Positions 7,914 through 17,962 of a stretch of 22,525 nucleotides of DNA are shown piece after piece. Below the pieces are notes generated by a model. The model was not told where the DNA came from, ran no database searches, and worked only from the letters and a program-made list of their open reading frames with translations. The translations under genes were made by a program, and so were the position numbers. Source of the DNA: Temnopleurus reevesii (taxonomy: Eukaryota > Echinodermata > Echinoidea > Temnopleuroida > Temnopleuridae); the NCBI GenBank assembly GCA_036244855.1, contig BQKZ01002998.1, forward strand, positions 21,681 through 44,205. Reading direction: 5' to 3'. Each line of letters begins with the position of its first letter. The first letter of the stretch is position 1.

Positions 7914-9080
7914 TAGCCCCTCCCAACTATACGACTTGAATAGGACGAAGGGTGAAGAATTGGAAACATACGGAAGCTTATAAATGCAGAGCGAAGGGGA
8001 GTTGATTAACATCTCGCCTCCCCGTCTAATAAAATGTGCCTTGGTAAGTTTTTGATTGATTAACTAAATTCATTTCTGTGCTAAAACTACTTACAATTTA
8101 AAAATACGGCGGATTGCCCAAACTCAGCTCGCCCATCTAGGGCAGCAAGTCTTTCGTAGCTTCTGATAAGTTTCTGTGCTTATCAGAAACATATACGTTT
8201 CTGTACTCTTTTTCAATTTGTTCGCCTTCGTCCGCCTCAGTTATAATTATTCGCGTATGTGTGAAACAGCTTTTAGATGGAAAGTCCACAATAGCTCATC
8301 ATGATTTTGTGACACATATGTGTAATTATTCTAATGAGCGAGCCGGACGTATTGTACTGTTGGACATGATCTCCTCATACACCATTCGTTGATCCAAGCA
8401 GGAAGAGAGCGGTAACGGAGGGTCTTACCAAGCGAACCCATCGCCAGGGGCGAGCACATCAGATGGATAAGAGTTTTGAGATGACGGAGAATCTAATTCT
8501 TGTGAATAGGTATTGTGTGTGTGGTACATGTAGGTGGGGTTAAAATCTTGAAATGCAATGATAATAAATATTTTGAAATATTCATCAAGAATATACTTCA
8601 AAACCTGGAAGATAATGGTCTTAAATTGTCATCGGTTTGATATCTCCTTCGGTGTATACAACAGAAAATATGGTGACAGCCAAAAGTAAAATAAATCGAT
8701 CTTATTCCATTTCTCAGGTGTAAAAACTCTTTCAGGGTTAAAAGTACAGACGTGAAATAATTCATAATAGAGCTTTCACGCTATTGTTTTGAGATTGTCA
8801 TATTCATCCGGAAATGATATTAGGATGTAAAAACAAACTTAAAGCGAATATCGAGTACTTGCAAAGAACTTCAATTTGGAAAAATGAATGATTAAAATAA
8901 TATTATGTTACAAACAAAGCACAACGTGACTTGTGTAGACAAGGGNAGAAGAATAGATGCCTGACGAGTATTTCAAACTCATCCTTAACTCAATATCCGT
9001 ATTCATTTATACGCGTCACAAGAACAGTTTCTAAAGGCTTATAATAATATGTTTCGTATATCTGGTGTTAACAATTCAAT
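7914..9080. other. Unique AT-rich DNA with one short hairpin, no gene
   Basis: A perfect 10-bp hairpin lies at 8161-8188 (TTCTGATAAG, 8-base loop, CTTATCAGAA). Positions 8395-8480 are somewhat GC-richer (AGCGGTAACGGAGGG, CGCCAGGGGCGAGC), but no coding frame spans them. One ambiguous base (N) occurs at 8946. Nothing else recognised. Confidence 0.35.
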
Positions 9081-9084
9081 AGAT

Positions 9085-9340
9085 ACCGTTGTATTTATTT
9101 ATCTATTTATTTACTTATTTGTTGATCAATATTTTAGCAGAATGCCTTCACAACAAGATATTGTCATGACGAGGGATCCTACATAAAAGAAAGTACATGT
9201 ACATATACAATAACAAAACTCCGCAATAAAAATGATATATTGGTAAAAAAAAACTTATACATAAAAATAAACAATAAAAAAGCTCCGCAATTAAAATAGA
9301 ACATCAGTTAAAACATTTACATGAACATTTTCATTAAAAA
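9085..9340 (-). mobile_element. Probable 3' end of a minus-strand retroelement
   Basis: The plus strand begins TATTTATTTATCTATTTATT, that is, an (AAAT)n tail on the minus strand. It is followed by AT-rich sequence typical of a non-LTR retrotransposon 3' end. A 27-base block containing CTCCGCAATAAAAAT (9208-9234) is repeated with changes at 9270-9296, a 62-base period. No reverse-transcriptase-like frame is visible. The assignment is inference from tail structure only. Confidence 0.3.
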
Positions 9341-10775
9341 CAAATATTATTAATCTTTCCTAAATGCATAAAATATCTGAATGAATCATGATTGGTTAAT
9401 TTGAACATATAAATATATTACTAATAATTTGTGGTCGCTGCATAACGTTATTGTTTCACTTCGAAATATGCACGACTGGCATTCAATGTATTCATACCAT
9501 TCACTCCCTTAGGAGCATTCAATTAGGGCAATTGGGATGCTCAATGATGTTTAACCCAAAACAAGGTCATTTCCTTTCGGTATTAGGTAAATAATTCTTG
9601 CTCAAGAAGAAATTAACCCCATGAGCAAGACGATCGCAAAATGTGGAATTAACATTACTTCGCGAGTGTATTAGGAAGGGGTCGATACCGAGACACCGAA
9701 ATTGTCATAGGTGATATTCTTTGATGTAAGATAGAACTTCATCAAATTAATGATAAAACATGTTTTCACCATATATATTCTTAATATTTTTAAAACTAAC
9801 ATCAAGTACTCGCGAAAGATTGCGAATCGGATAACAATTAGTTGTTTTTTAAACCAATAAGCAAGAAGACATATAATCACAAGAGAAATTTAAACTCGGT
9901 AAAGCATCATTATTTTAGTCATCACGGCATTCATGTCATTTGTATCCACTCTAGCGCCAACACATGATGTAACACGCGGGGCAGTGTAATATTGTAAGTC
10001 TCAATGAGGCACATTTTCTGAACTATTCTGTCATTACCGTATACGTTTTCTTGCAAAATCCATTTAGCAAATATTTTCATTCATAATTTTGACAATTTTT
10101 AACAAGTTTTGTGCGATTCTGTGAAATTATCAATTTTCCCATCATTTATAAAACTAGATATTACGCTTAAATGCACTAAGCAAAAATAAGTTACCGGTAG
10201 GGATCACTTTCTAATTGTGTCACTTCAGAATGGTCACACTCTTCGAAATGTGTACTGGAGAGAGATACAAAAACTGAAATAACTCATGCACGAGCTTGAT
10301 AACAATGTGTTGGATTACATTCAAACCAGTTGAATTTGGTCATTTTCAGATTTTGAAATTTAATGTTCACATTTGATATTGGTCCTTAACTTTTCTGTGT
10401 AAGAGCTGAAGAGTGTAAATTGAATCACAGTATCGTTAATATGCATTTTTTTGAAAAAAATGTTTCGCCCGCCGCTAGCCCTCGACTACTTGACTCCCAT
10501 AATGCAGTACTTAGGAGTTCCATTAACATAGTGGATATTATTTTATGCACGTAGCTAGCACGACACGTTTGCAGAATAAGGGTAAAAGGGTTGATTAAAC
10601 ATGTTAAGAAAAAGCGGAAAGTCGAGGGGAGAAGTGGACATGTCGCCATTATAAATGCAACACGTACTGGGGCAATTACATTATCATTATTTCAGGTCGA
10701 TGTGTTCATAATGGTTTGGCTGTCTTAGCTCAGTTTCTTATATCGCTCTTCATTCTTTCCTCTCTGCTTCTCGAA
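9341..10775. other. Unique AT-rich DNA, no gene recognised
   Basis: A small imperfect hairpin occurs at 9513-9542 (GAGCATTCAATT against AATTGGGATGCTC). The open frame on the minus strand at 10425-10649 has no recognisable domain. Nothing else supportable. Confidence 0.35.
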
Positions 10776-11069
10776 ATTCACCCTCCTCTCTACTCCTCTC
10801 TCCTTCTCGCTCCTTCTTCCTCTCTCTCTCTCTCCTCCTCCTCCTTTTTCTTTCTCGCCTTCTCCCTTCTCTCTCTATCTCTGTCTCTTCCCACTCTCTC
10901 TCTTTTTCTCTCTCTTCCTCTCTCTATCCCCCTTTCTCTCTCTCTTCCCCCTCTCTCTCTCCCTCTCCCTCTCATCCTCTCCCCTACCCCTCTCTCTCTT
11001 TCTCTCGCTCCTCCACCGTCTCTCTCTTTCTCTCTTTCTCTCTCTCTTTCTCTCAGCTTTCTCTCTCCA
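10776..11069 (+). repeat. Long pyrimidine (CT)n-rich tract
   Basis: About 290 bases of nearly pure C and T on the plus strand, built of CTCTCTCT blocks with CCC and TTTCT interruptions. Both long overlapping open frames across it (plus 10716-11117, minus 10790-11230) are translations of the repeat, as Ser/Leu/Pro or Glu/Arg. Confidence 0.9.
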
Positions 11070-11780
11070 CAAAATCTATTGACAATAGTCGTCACGCATT
11101 TAGTTTTCCGTGTCTGAATAGCAATTACAATATATAGCAAATTGTGATATTTATAAAACGAAATAAAAAACAATATAATTATGGAACAGTGCGTGAAATT
11201 GGGAAAGGGCAGGCGAAACAAATGAGTCAATTAGAAAAGCACAAAAGAAAATAAATTTTGGAAAAGATCTTTTTTTTTAAATCATTGTTATTCTTTGTTT
11301 TAATTGAAATGGTTTACAAAGGTCTATACACATAGGTCTTACAATCTATGCTTGTAAAACATGCTCCTCGTGTAATTGCATTTCATTGCCTTTTGGCAAA
11401 ACTAATCGGTACTCTCGTCATTTATAAAACATAATTAAAATAAACATCAAAATAAAAATTTGATGCAATTCAAGGTAAATATTGCGTCTAACTGTGGAAT
11501 GTGAAACAGTGATAGTAGATATCATTCGTTGTCATTATAGGAAAATTGGAGATACCGAGAAATAACAACAGAAAATAATACAAAAAGGTCGTGATGAAAA
11601 AGATCGTCCATAAAAGGAAAGTGGAAGAGAATGTGCATATGTGCGAGATTGTCGGGTGAGCTTTGTGCTGGCATTGTCCAAAATGGTCTGTTATCATATC
11701 TCTCTATATATCCTACTTGAATGGATTCATTTCATATTTATATTATTCCGTTTGATATTCCGGAACGCTTTCCATATTGG
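11070..11780. other. Unique AT-rich DNA, no gene recognised
   Basis: Only short A and T runs. No repeats, sites or plausible coding frames found. Confidence 0.35.
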
Positions 11781-11781
11781 A

Positions 11782-11821
11782 TTTTTTTTTTTTTTTTTTT
11801 TTTTTTTTGGGGGGGGGGGGG
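11782..11821 (+). repeat. T27G13 homopolymer junction
   Basis: Twenty-seven T residues (11782-11808) are followed directly by thirteen G residues (11809-11821). Such runs are prone to length error in assembly. The G run could form a quadruplex on the plus strand. A similar T14G20 junction in the same orientation is at 19217-19250. Confidence 0.9.
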
Positions 11822-12267
11822 TCCTACATGAGTCCGTGGAGGGTATATGAGCTTTTCGGATCTGATAACCATTCCAAATTATGCTCGAGGTCAAACTTAA
11901 AATGCGAATAGAGAAGCAGCTGAAAAAAGTGACATACAACAGGGAAACAATAACCATACACTTCGCCATTTACGTACCAAAAGCCTTAAATTTATCGAAA
12001 ATACGCCCCATGCATACCCAGAAAGGATTGATATATCTATTATTTGAAAACTCATGGAATGATGTTCAAGAATTGGCCCTTTACGTCTTGTACAGTTTCA
12101 GTGGTTTGGATATTGCAGGCCCCGTCATACAGTTTTAATATAATTAGTTCATATCTACTGCTGATTATAAAATTATAAAGAAAACTTTATCATTATAAAG
12201 CTCTTCGTAATACATACATAAGCAGTAAACATTAGAGTAAAGCCTTCCAAATAGCATACTTTATAGC
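11822..12267. other. Unique DNA with an 85-codon open frame of unknown status
   Basis: The frame at 11881-12138 starts at an ATG and encodes 85 residues with a mixed composition and a hydrophobic C-terminal third. I recognise no domain. There is no visible splice or promoter context, so it is not called as a gene. Confidence 0.3.
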
Positions 12268-12450
12268 GCACACGCACACACACATTCATCACATAACGCA
12301 CGTTTGCACACACATGTGTGTATATACGCAAGGCCACACACACATACACACACACACAAACAAATATTTAGCAACGCACACACCTATACGCACTAGCACA
12401 AATCTACCCATATACGCATGTGTGGTCACACACACATACACATGTACAGA
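12268..12450 (+). repeat. Interrupted (CA)n microsatellite region
   Basis: CACACACACA blocks alternate with ACGCA, CATAC and ATGTGTG segments. A short inverted CA/TG patch lies near 12308-12322 (ACACACATGTGTGT). Confidence 0.8.
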
Positions 12451-12800
12451 TGTATTTCCTTGTATTTCCTAGTTGTAGAAAGGGTTTGTTGTGAACAGTT
12501 CCTAGAATGAAATCTTCGTAGGTAATGTGAATTGCTTATCAGTATGAATTAAGGCTGGTGGCCATTTGGAGGTGTGGCCAAATTTTGAGTGAAATGACAT
12601 GATGTGCTTCCACGTGACCATAGTTCCTAGACCATGCCTTTCACATTTATTTGCACAGTGTTTTTGTCATTGGGAGCCGGGGTACCAGTCAGTGGCGTTG
12701 GGGACTTCCAATGTGTAGGGCGCATTTGCAATGCACATTTGTGCATGTGTCTGCGTGTACATATGTATGCGTGTGTGTGTTAACCCTGAACGTGTTAATG
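12451..12800. other. Unique DNA ending in a GT-rich patch, no gene
   Basis: A 10-base repeat TTGTATTTCC occurs twice near 12457-12475. The TG-rich patch at 12735-12781 is complementary in type to the CA region upstream. No gene recognised. Confidence 0.35.
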
Positions 12801-13215
12801 AATGTACAAGTTTCGGGGCGAGAACCATTATACTGGCTCCGCCCCTTCACGGTGCATCTGTAGCAGGAGAAATAGGAGAGAATTGGCAAAAAATGCACTA
12901 TGTTGGTTTTACAGCAAGTGTGTTCAACGGTGCACCGCCGCGGTGGTCGAACCGAATAGTGTAGCTGTCATGCTCCCGATAATTGCCCGAGTGTTTATAT
13001 CAAAGTACTTATGAGTGTTTCAAATTCGGGGCGGGGACTATCTATACTGACTCCGCCTCTTCGAGTTGCACCTGCAAAAGGAGAAGGATGGGGAGGGGGG
13101 GGGGGTGGCAAAATAGCACTAAATTATCTGTTGGTATTACGGCAAGCGTGTGCGGTGATGGTCGAACCGAATATAGTGTAGCCGCCACGCTCCCAATAAT
13201 TACCCCGGGTTTGAG
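12801..13215 (+). repeat. Tandem pair of ~213-bp GC-richer repeat units
   Basis: Unit 1 (about 12801-12997) and unit 2 (about 13014-13215) share TTCGGGGCG followed by ACTGGCTCCGCC / ACTGACTCCGCC, then GCACCTGCAAAAGGAG / GCATCTGTAGCAGGAG, GTCGAACCGAATA (both copies), GTGTAGC and CACGCTCCCAATAATT / CATGCTCCCGATAATT. Offsets are 213 at the start and 217 at the end. Unit 2 carries an extra 11-base G run at 13095-13105. The frames through both units are open for 60-78 codons but do not preserve the same protein, so this reads as non-coding tandem duplication. Confidence 0.7.
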
Positions 13216-13700
13216 CTGACAGTGGAGGTGTCAGAGGCCGGGAAGATATCTTCCCAACTTGTTTGATGCACGCGACCCCAATGTGTGCAGAGATATGTCA
13301 ATAGTTTTGCCAGAATAAGCTCTCAAAATACTACCCTTTTTCTTTGAATAATCATCCAGTAATGAAATGTTCTTGCTGAACATTTTACATGCCTCTCAAC
13401 GTTATTTACAATAATCTCTTTTAAAAGACACCTTTTTTCAAGAAAAAGAGACAATGCATGTCGGCTTTATTCAATATATTTCCCCCAAATATATTGAAAT
13501 TAGCCCTTTAAAAACTGTCTGACTAATTTCACTTGCATTTAACTACTGAGTAGCAAGCTCGTGAATCATTTGTAGATTAAATCATGGATAACTACCTTTT
13601 AAACAGGTACCAGAAGGGACAAATTAATTGGACAAAATAATCGATTTCCTTCAAGCCCTAACAACAGCTTCATGATCACAAACGAAAGTAGATTCCAGAC
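13216..13700. other. Unique AT-rich DNA, no gene recognised
   Basis: A short imperfect palindrome ATATATTTCCCCCAAATATAT occurs at about 13474-13494. Otherwise nothing supportable. Confidence 0.35.
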
Positions 13701-14003
13701 GTGGAGGCGTCGTGGTGTATTGGTTATGACTCTCATCTTTGAACTAGAGGGTCGTAGGTTCGATGCTCACCCATGGCGTCAATTTCCTTCAGCAAGAAAT
13801 TCATCCACATTGAACTGCACTCAACCCAGGTTAGGTGAATGGGTACCTGGCAGGAATATTTATTCCTTGAACTGCCAAGTGCGCTGGTGGCTGCCGGGCT
13901 AAAGCCAGGGTAATAATATTGCAAAGCGCCTTGAGCACTCAGCAGAGTGGGTACGTGCGCTATATAAATTGCATCTATTATAATTATTATTATTATTATT
14001 ATT
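13701..14003 (+). mobile_element. Full-length tRNA-derived SINE (best copy in window)
   Basis: The head has an A box at 13713-13723 (TGGTGTATTGG) and a B box at 13757-13767 (GGTTCGATGCT). The body runs CCATGGCGTCAATTTCC, AGCAAGAAATTCATCC, CACTCAACCCAGGTTAGG, GGGTACCTGGCAGGAATATT, GCCAGGGTAATAATATTGC and AAGCGCCTTGAGCACTCAGC. The 3' end is ACGTGCGCTATATAAATTGC plus ATCTATTATA and (ATT)n. The tail matches the solo tail at 3131-3187 almost exactly, so this subfamily looks comparatively young. A microsatellite-type tail rather than poly(A) implies a LINE partner of the CR1/L2 type, which is inference. Short open frames across the head are spurious. Confidence 0.85.
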
Positions 14004-15050
14004 GACTAAAGAGCCGTTTTAGCTATTAGACATTTTTCCTCGCAGAATATAAAATGTATTTTGTGTGTATGTTACTGTTATAGATGCTTACTTTGCCCAT
14101 ATCCTCTGCCCCTTCTACTACAGGGAAATGTATATCAATTGATAATAAATAAACCGCATATGCCTTAGAAATGAAACGGATCAAACGAAATAAAAGGAAT
14201 AAACATGAATTGTGAGTATGATAAAGAACAGAGGAAGGTTCTGATTACGATGTGTGCAGCTGTACGGGGAAACCCTAGAAAATGAAAATGTGCTTCTAAT
14301 TATGCCCTGAAGGCAATTAATGGCGATTCTTAATGAATTACTAATGAGCTTTAGAAGGTTTCCCGCGCTGTCAACCGAGTTAAGAGTTAAAAGCTAGCTC
14401 TAATGTATAAATGATTATGATAATGCGTTAAGAAGAAGTATAAGGTATATGTGGAGGTTTCGAGCATGGTTAAATTATTCAATGAATGCTTAATACTTTG
14501 ATCACGTTCACAAATTTTCTGCCGAATCTGTTCGTCCCTTTTTACAATTTTTATTAAAATAAATTATATATCATTAGTAGATCCAATCTTCTTTAGATGA
14601 GTTTTGATAACTATTGCATTATGTAATTTCTTCTGCAACATGGAAGTATCAAATATAAATATGAACGATAAATTACAGTACTATTACTTTTAGATGCTAC
14701 ACAAATATTTACAAGAAATAAAGGTAGTCTAAGAGTATAACGTTGCACGAAATAGGTTTTTCAATAGCATACCCTTTGACTTGTTGCTATGTCGGGATTA
14801 CTCTGTCATCTTGCAACAATACACCGGTGCTAGTCCAATGTAAAACACGAACGAAATGTATTTTAATTCTCTCACGATTTGTCATTTTTTTCTGAAGACA
14901 AAATATCAATTTTATTGTCCAATTTACCATAAATAAATATCCAATTTACCATAAACTGCATTTTTGAGTTTCCACTTATACGAAATTCAACAAAGGAGGA
15001 TGTTTTATTGCTAAACTCTGACATTTTGCCTCGCTAATACTGAATGGTCA
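14004..15050. other. Unique AT-rich DNA, no gene recognised
   Basis: It contains the TAAT cluster listed separately and a 16-base direct repeat (TCCAATTTACCATAAA at 14918-14933 and 14940-14955). At about 14741-14820, GTTGCACGAAATA lies opposite an inverted GTTGCAAGATGAC, echoing the tandem motif near 18160-18221. Confidence 0.35.
14297..14347. promoter_or_regulatory. Cluster of TAAT/ATTA homeodomain-type cores
   Basis: Within about 50 bases there are five TAAT or ATTA cores: CTAATTATG, GCAATTAATGG, CTTAATG, GAATTAC and CTAATGAG. TAAT is the core site of homeodomain proteins, and clustering is typical of some enhancers. The local DNA is AT-rich, so such clusters are also expected by chance. 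Confidence 0.2.
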
Positions 15051-15054
15051 ACGA

Positions 15055-15204
15055 CGCCTTTTAAAGCCCTGGTCACATAGGACCCCGGAAGCAACACGAG
15101 TCACCCCGACTCTTTGTTAATTCACAGTTAACTGCCCGAGAACAACGAGTCGGGGTGAATCGTGTTGCTTCCGGGGCCCTATGTTACCGGGGCTTTAAAA
15201 GGCG
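15055..15204. mobile_element. Strong foldback (MITE-like) element in a palindromic target
   Basis: Arms of about 64 bases (15055-15118 and 15141-15204) are nearly perfect reverse complements. They share TTTAAAGCCC, GAAGCAACACGA and TCACCCCGACTC with its partner GAGTCGGGGTGA, around a loop containing AGTTAACT. If the element starts at AGCCCTGG and ends at CCGGGGCT, it is flanked by TTAA on both sides (15061-15064 and 15195-15198). The pre-insertion site would then be CGCCTTTTAAAAGGCG, a perfect palindrome. TTAA targets are typical of piggyBac and Kolobok, TTA of PIF/Harbinger. No coding frame. Confidence 0.75.
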
Positions 15205-15715
15205 GCCATGGCAACTCAAGGGTTAACCTGAACGGGGTCATTTCAATATGTTTCAAAACCACGCTATCGTTTCATTGAATTCTTAAAAAAAAATCCATAT
15301 AGACAAATAGGTCGATAAATCTATGGATCTTATAATTTCATGTTTACTGTTTCAATTCAACATTTATACTTTCTGCTCTTTTAAACAAACATGAAAAATA
15401 TATTATGCTAAATTGTATAAAGAAAACAGTTAAATTTTATTCACAGATATACACATCTATTTAAAAATGATGATACAAAAAAGGGAGCAAAACTATAATG
15501 TATAAAAATAATGCCCTTATGCCCATTTCCAAAGATTGATAATATACTGCAGGTTTACAGACTGCATATAATCAAGGAAAGCGCCATGCATAATTCTAGG
15601 GCATTATGATTTGAAATATCATGCGTTTTTTTATTTTTGCTCTGAAATACGTCATTATGTACATCGTTCGTTTTGTAGAACTTGTGGAATTCAGGACCAC
15701 CCTCTTTTCGACAGC
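15205..15715. other. Unique AT-rich DNA, no gene recognised
   Basis: No gene, site or clear repeat was found. The open frames beginning near 15611 and 15621 run into the pyrimidine tract downstream. Confidence 0.35.
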
Positions 15716-15719
15716 TCAT

Positions 15720-15944
15720 CGACCTACATTTCCATTCTCTCTTATACCCTATTTCCCCTTCTTTCCCTCTCTCGACCCTCTCTTTTTATTCTTTAGAGGT
15801 TTATACAAATCCCCTCGCTGTCTCACTTGTTCGAATCATCTACAGTCTGTCTCATTTTCTTTCTCTTCTTTTGGCCCCCTTCCCCTCTCTTTCAGGAACA
15901 GCATATTCTTCTCTTTTTGACTCCTCGTCATCTTGTCACCTATC

Positions 15945-15982
<38 letters not shown>

Positions 15983-16320
15983 TTTTTCTCTATTTCTCCT
16001 TCTATAAACCTTTTCTATTTTCTATTTCGGTCTTCAATGTGTTTCCCTCTCATCTTTTAACACACACACTTTTTATTTTTCTCTCCATCTCCCTCTCTAG
16101 TCCTACCCGCTCTCTTTCTGTCCCCCTCTTGCTTTTCTCTCCCTTTGCCTATATACTGACATTCCTCAATTTCTTGAATCCCTCTATGTCTCTTTCTCCT
16201 TACCTCGTCCTTAACTATTTTGTTTTCATATGGTCCTCCTGTTGTACCTCATTTTCTCTATTTAACATTCATATTTCTTCCCCACCCTCTGCTTTGCTAT
16301 CCCCACTCCTCACTCCTCTC
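15720..16320 (+). repeat. Pyrimidine-rich tract with (TC)n core
   Basis: About 600 bases are strongly biased to C and T on the plus strand, with a (TC)n core at about 15945-15976. The 216-codon open frame at 15682-16332 is a by-product: it is rich in Ser, Leu, Phe and Pro throughout and has no domain or signal. Confidence 0.85.
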
Positions 16321-16350
16321 GATTTGATTTGATTTGATTTTATTCGTCAG
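16321..16350 (-). mobile_element. (GATTT)4 tail, probable LINE 3' end on the minus strand
   Basis: Four copies of GATTT are followed by TATTCGTCAGATATG. On the minus strand this reads CATATCTGACGAATAAAATC and then AAATC repeats, a layout typical of CR1/L2-type non-LTR elements with a tandem pentamer tail and an AATAAA-like signal. The element body cannot be traced beyond about 30-60 bases, so the copy is severely truncated. Confidence 0.45.
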
Positions 16351-16388
16351 ATATGAACATATTATACGATACCATGACAAGGATGACT

Positions 16389-16563
16389 ACCCCTTCTCCC
16401 TCTCTATCTCTCCACCCCCCCTCTCTCTCTATCTCTCTTCCTCTCTATTTCCCTTCTCTCTCTCTCTCTCTCTCCCTCTCTCCCTCTCTCTCCATCTCTT
16501 TCTTTCTCTCTCTCTCTCTCTCTCCCCCCCCCTCTCCCTCCCTCACCCTCTCTCTCTCTTTTG
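16389..16563 (+). repeat. Pyrimidine (CT)n-rich tract
   Basis: Nearly pure pyrimidine with repeated CTCTCTCT, TCCCTCTC and a CCCCCCCC run near 16523-16532. Open frames on both strands across it are repeat translations. Confidence 0.9.
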
Positions 16564-17495
16564 AGCCATCTAATCTCTCCCGGGGATTTCTTCCTACCCC
16601 TCTTGTTATTCATGATTGCGCCTATTCTCGAAGATTTCATCAGCTTTTACGCACCACATGCAGCTTGCCGCGGAGAAAAAGGGATTTCGTCATGAATATT
16701 TATGAATTTCGGATTTACCCGCACCCGGTCTCGAAATGGATGGATTGCTGCAGAAAATTGGTTGCCATAAAAACCGAAGCTCCAGCGTGTGGAAACACGA
16801 TATTTGGATAAAGCAATAATCGAGAGAAATATGCAAACTTGACATTTCCAAGGGTTTATTTCTTTCGCGAAAAGGACTTTGAGAGAACACTTGAATTTGA
16901 AACACATATAAGATAAACACTTTGTTTAATATTTGTGCAGAGCAGATCAAGTGTTTGAATTCTCGCATTTCTATCTGTGAAGTATTTCAGTTTTATAAGG
17001 TTAAACAAATTTCATGAAGTCGGGGAGGGGAGGAGAGTTGTATTTCAGAATTTCAAATAAGCCCCTTGACATAGAAATTAAAAATGTCCTATTTCCACTT
17101 TGACCTTGATCTCAAACTATACAAAGACCGGTTGGGACGAAGTTTAATGAAATGGATGAACAGACAAAAATACAACAACTCTAATGTCACAAAATAACAA
17201 TACCTCTAACTCAAAGTGGATTTAGCTTCAAATCAACTATACTGAACATTATTAATACTGCTGATACAGAAGCAGAATAAAGTATTCAATCTTTATCGGT
17301 CAAAATCATATGAATTCTTAGGAAACAGTTGAACAGATAGAACAAAAATAGCAATAACTTTGACAGCGCTGAGACAAGAAAAAAAATCAAATATTCAATA
17401 TAAATCGGTCAATATCGTATGAAATATTGAGAACGGATGCAACCAAAAAGAAGAAATAAAATTTCGGTGTAATCGTAGAATAGAGCCAAACCCGC
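16564..17495. other. Unique DNA with a possible regulatory block at 16620-16850
   Basis: No coding gene is recognised. The first 280 bases are less repetitive and richer in factor-site-like motifs than the surroundings: CACATGC, the repeated TGAATATTTATGAATTT, an RFX-like GTTGCCATAAAAAC and ATGCAAAC. Downstream, 17040-17440 is AT-rich with a loosely repeated phrase (TCAATCTTTATCGGTCAAAATC near 17286 and TCAATATAAATCGGTCAATATC near 17395), about 110 bases apart. Confidence 0.35.
16761..16774 (+). promoter_or_regulatory. RFX X-box-like site
   Basis: GTTGCCATAAAAAC fits the degenerate X-box pattern RYYRYY-N(1-3)-RRNRAC. It lies in a compact non-repetitive block and an octamer-like ATGCAAAC is 57 bases downstream. 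Function is not shown, and the degenerate consensus makes chance matches common. Confidence 0.25.
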
Positions 17496-17821
17496 CTTTA
17501 GCGAGGACAAATGCGACGAATACTGTCGATTCAAGTTAAGCCTGCGTCACACCTTTGTGTTTTTAGCCTGCGTCGTCCCAGCGTTTTTTAAAGTAAAAAA
17601 CACCCCCTTGATGCACAAAGACGCAGGTCATGCAGTGGACTGACGCTCGGCACTCGTTGAACGCAAGCCGAACGTCAGTCCACCGTCTGATATATGTATG
17701 CTGTCCGTCAAGGGAGCGTTTTTAATTTACAATAACACTAGGCCGACGCTGGCTAAAAACGCAAAGGTGTGGCGCAGGCTTTATCGAGGACAAATGCGAT
17801 GGATCCTGTCAATTCAAGTTA
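17496..17821 (+). repeat. Direct repeats of ~43 bp flanking the 17.5-kb MITE
   Basis: The left copy (17496-17538) and right copy (17779-17821) agree at about 38 of 43 positions and end identically in ATTCAAGTTA. Both contain CGAGGACAAATGCGA. The right copy starts within the last bases of the MITE (CTTTA). This is far too long and too diverged to be the element's own target-site duplication. It is more likely an older local tandem duplication into which the MITE inserted, or a composite element that includes its flanks. Confidence 0.7.
17539..17780. mobile_element. Long-arm foldback MITE with TTA flanks
   Basis: Arms of about 115 bases face each other. The outer ends are AGCCTGCGTCACACCTTTG on the left and, on the other strand, AGCCTGCGCCACACCTTTG on the right. 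The inner ends carry GTGGACTGACGCTCGGC and GCCGAACGTCAGTCCAC. TTA lies on both sides (17536-17538 and 17781-17783), consistent with a PIF/Harbinger-type target. No coding frame. A second, more diverged copy is at 21816-22061. Confidence 0.75.
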
Positions 17822-17962
17822 CACGCGCTTTGCACACCAGTTGAAATGCTGACTTTCCTCTCTTAATTGCTGCCCTCTGGCGTCAAGGTACTATAACAAA
17901 AATTCAGATGATGATCATGATGATTCAGAGATACCAACCGTTCTGGCATATCATCTTTATTT

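Noticed and set aside
8161..8188. 10-bp hairpin as a transcription terminator
   Set aside because: The context is eukaryotic, there is no T run after it and no gene before it.
10594..10680. Basic run KKKRKV in one plus-strand frame, resembling a nuclear localisation signal
   Set aside because: The frame is short and has no start context or surrounding domain; a six-residue match is not meaningful.
10790..11230. 146-codon Glu/Arg-rich minus-strand frame
   Set aside because: Translation of the CT tract; the opposite strand is also open.
11881..12138. 85-codon plus-strand frame with mixed composition
   Set aside because: It has plausible composition, but I recognise no family and see no splice, promoter or neighbouring exon support.
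15682..16332. 216-codon open frame
   Set aside because: It translates a pyrimidine-rich tract (Ser/Leu/Phe/Pro throughout), with no domain, and overlapping frames are equally open.
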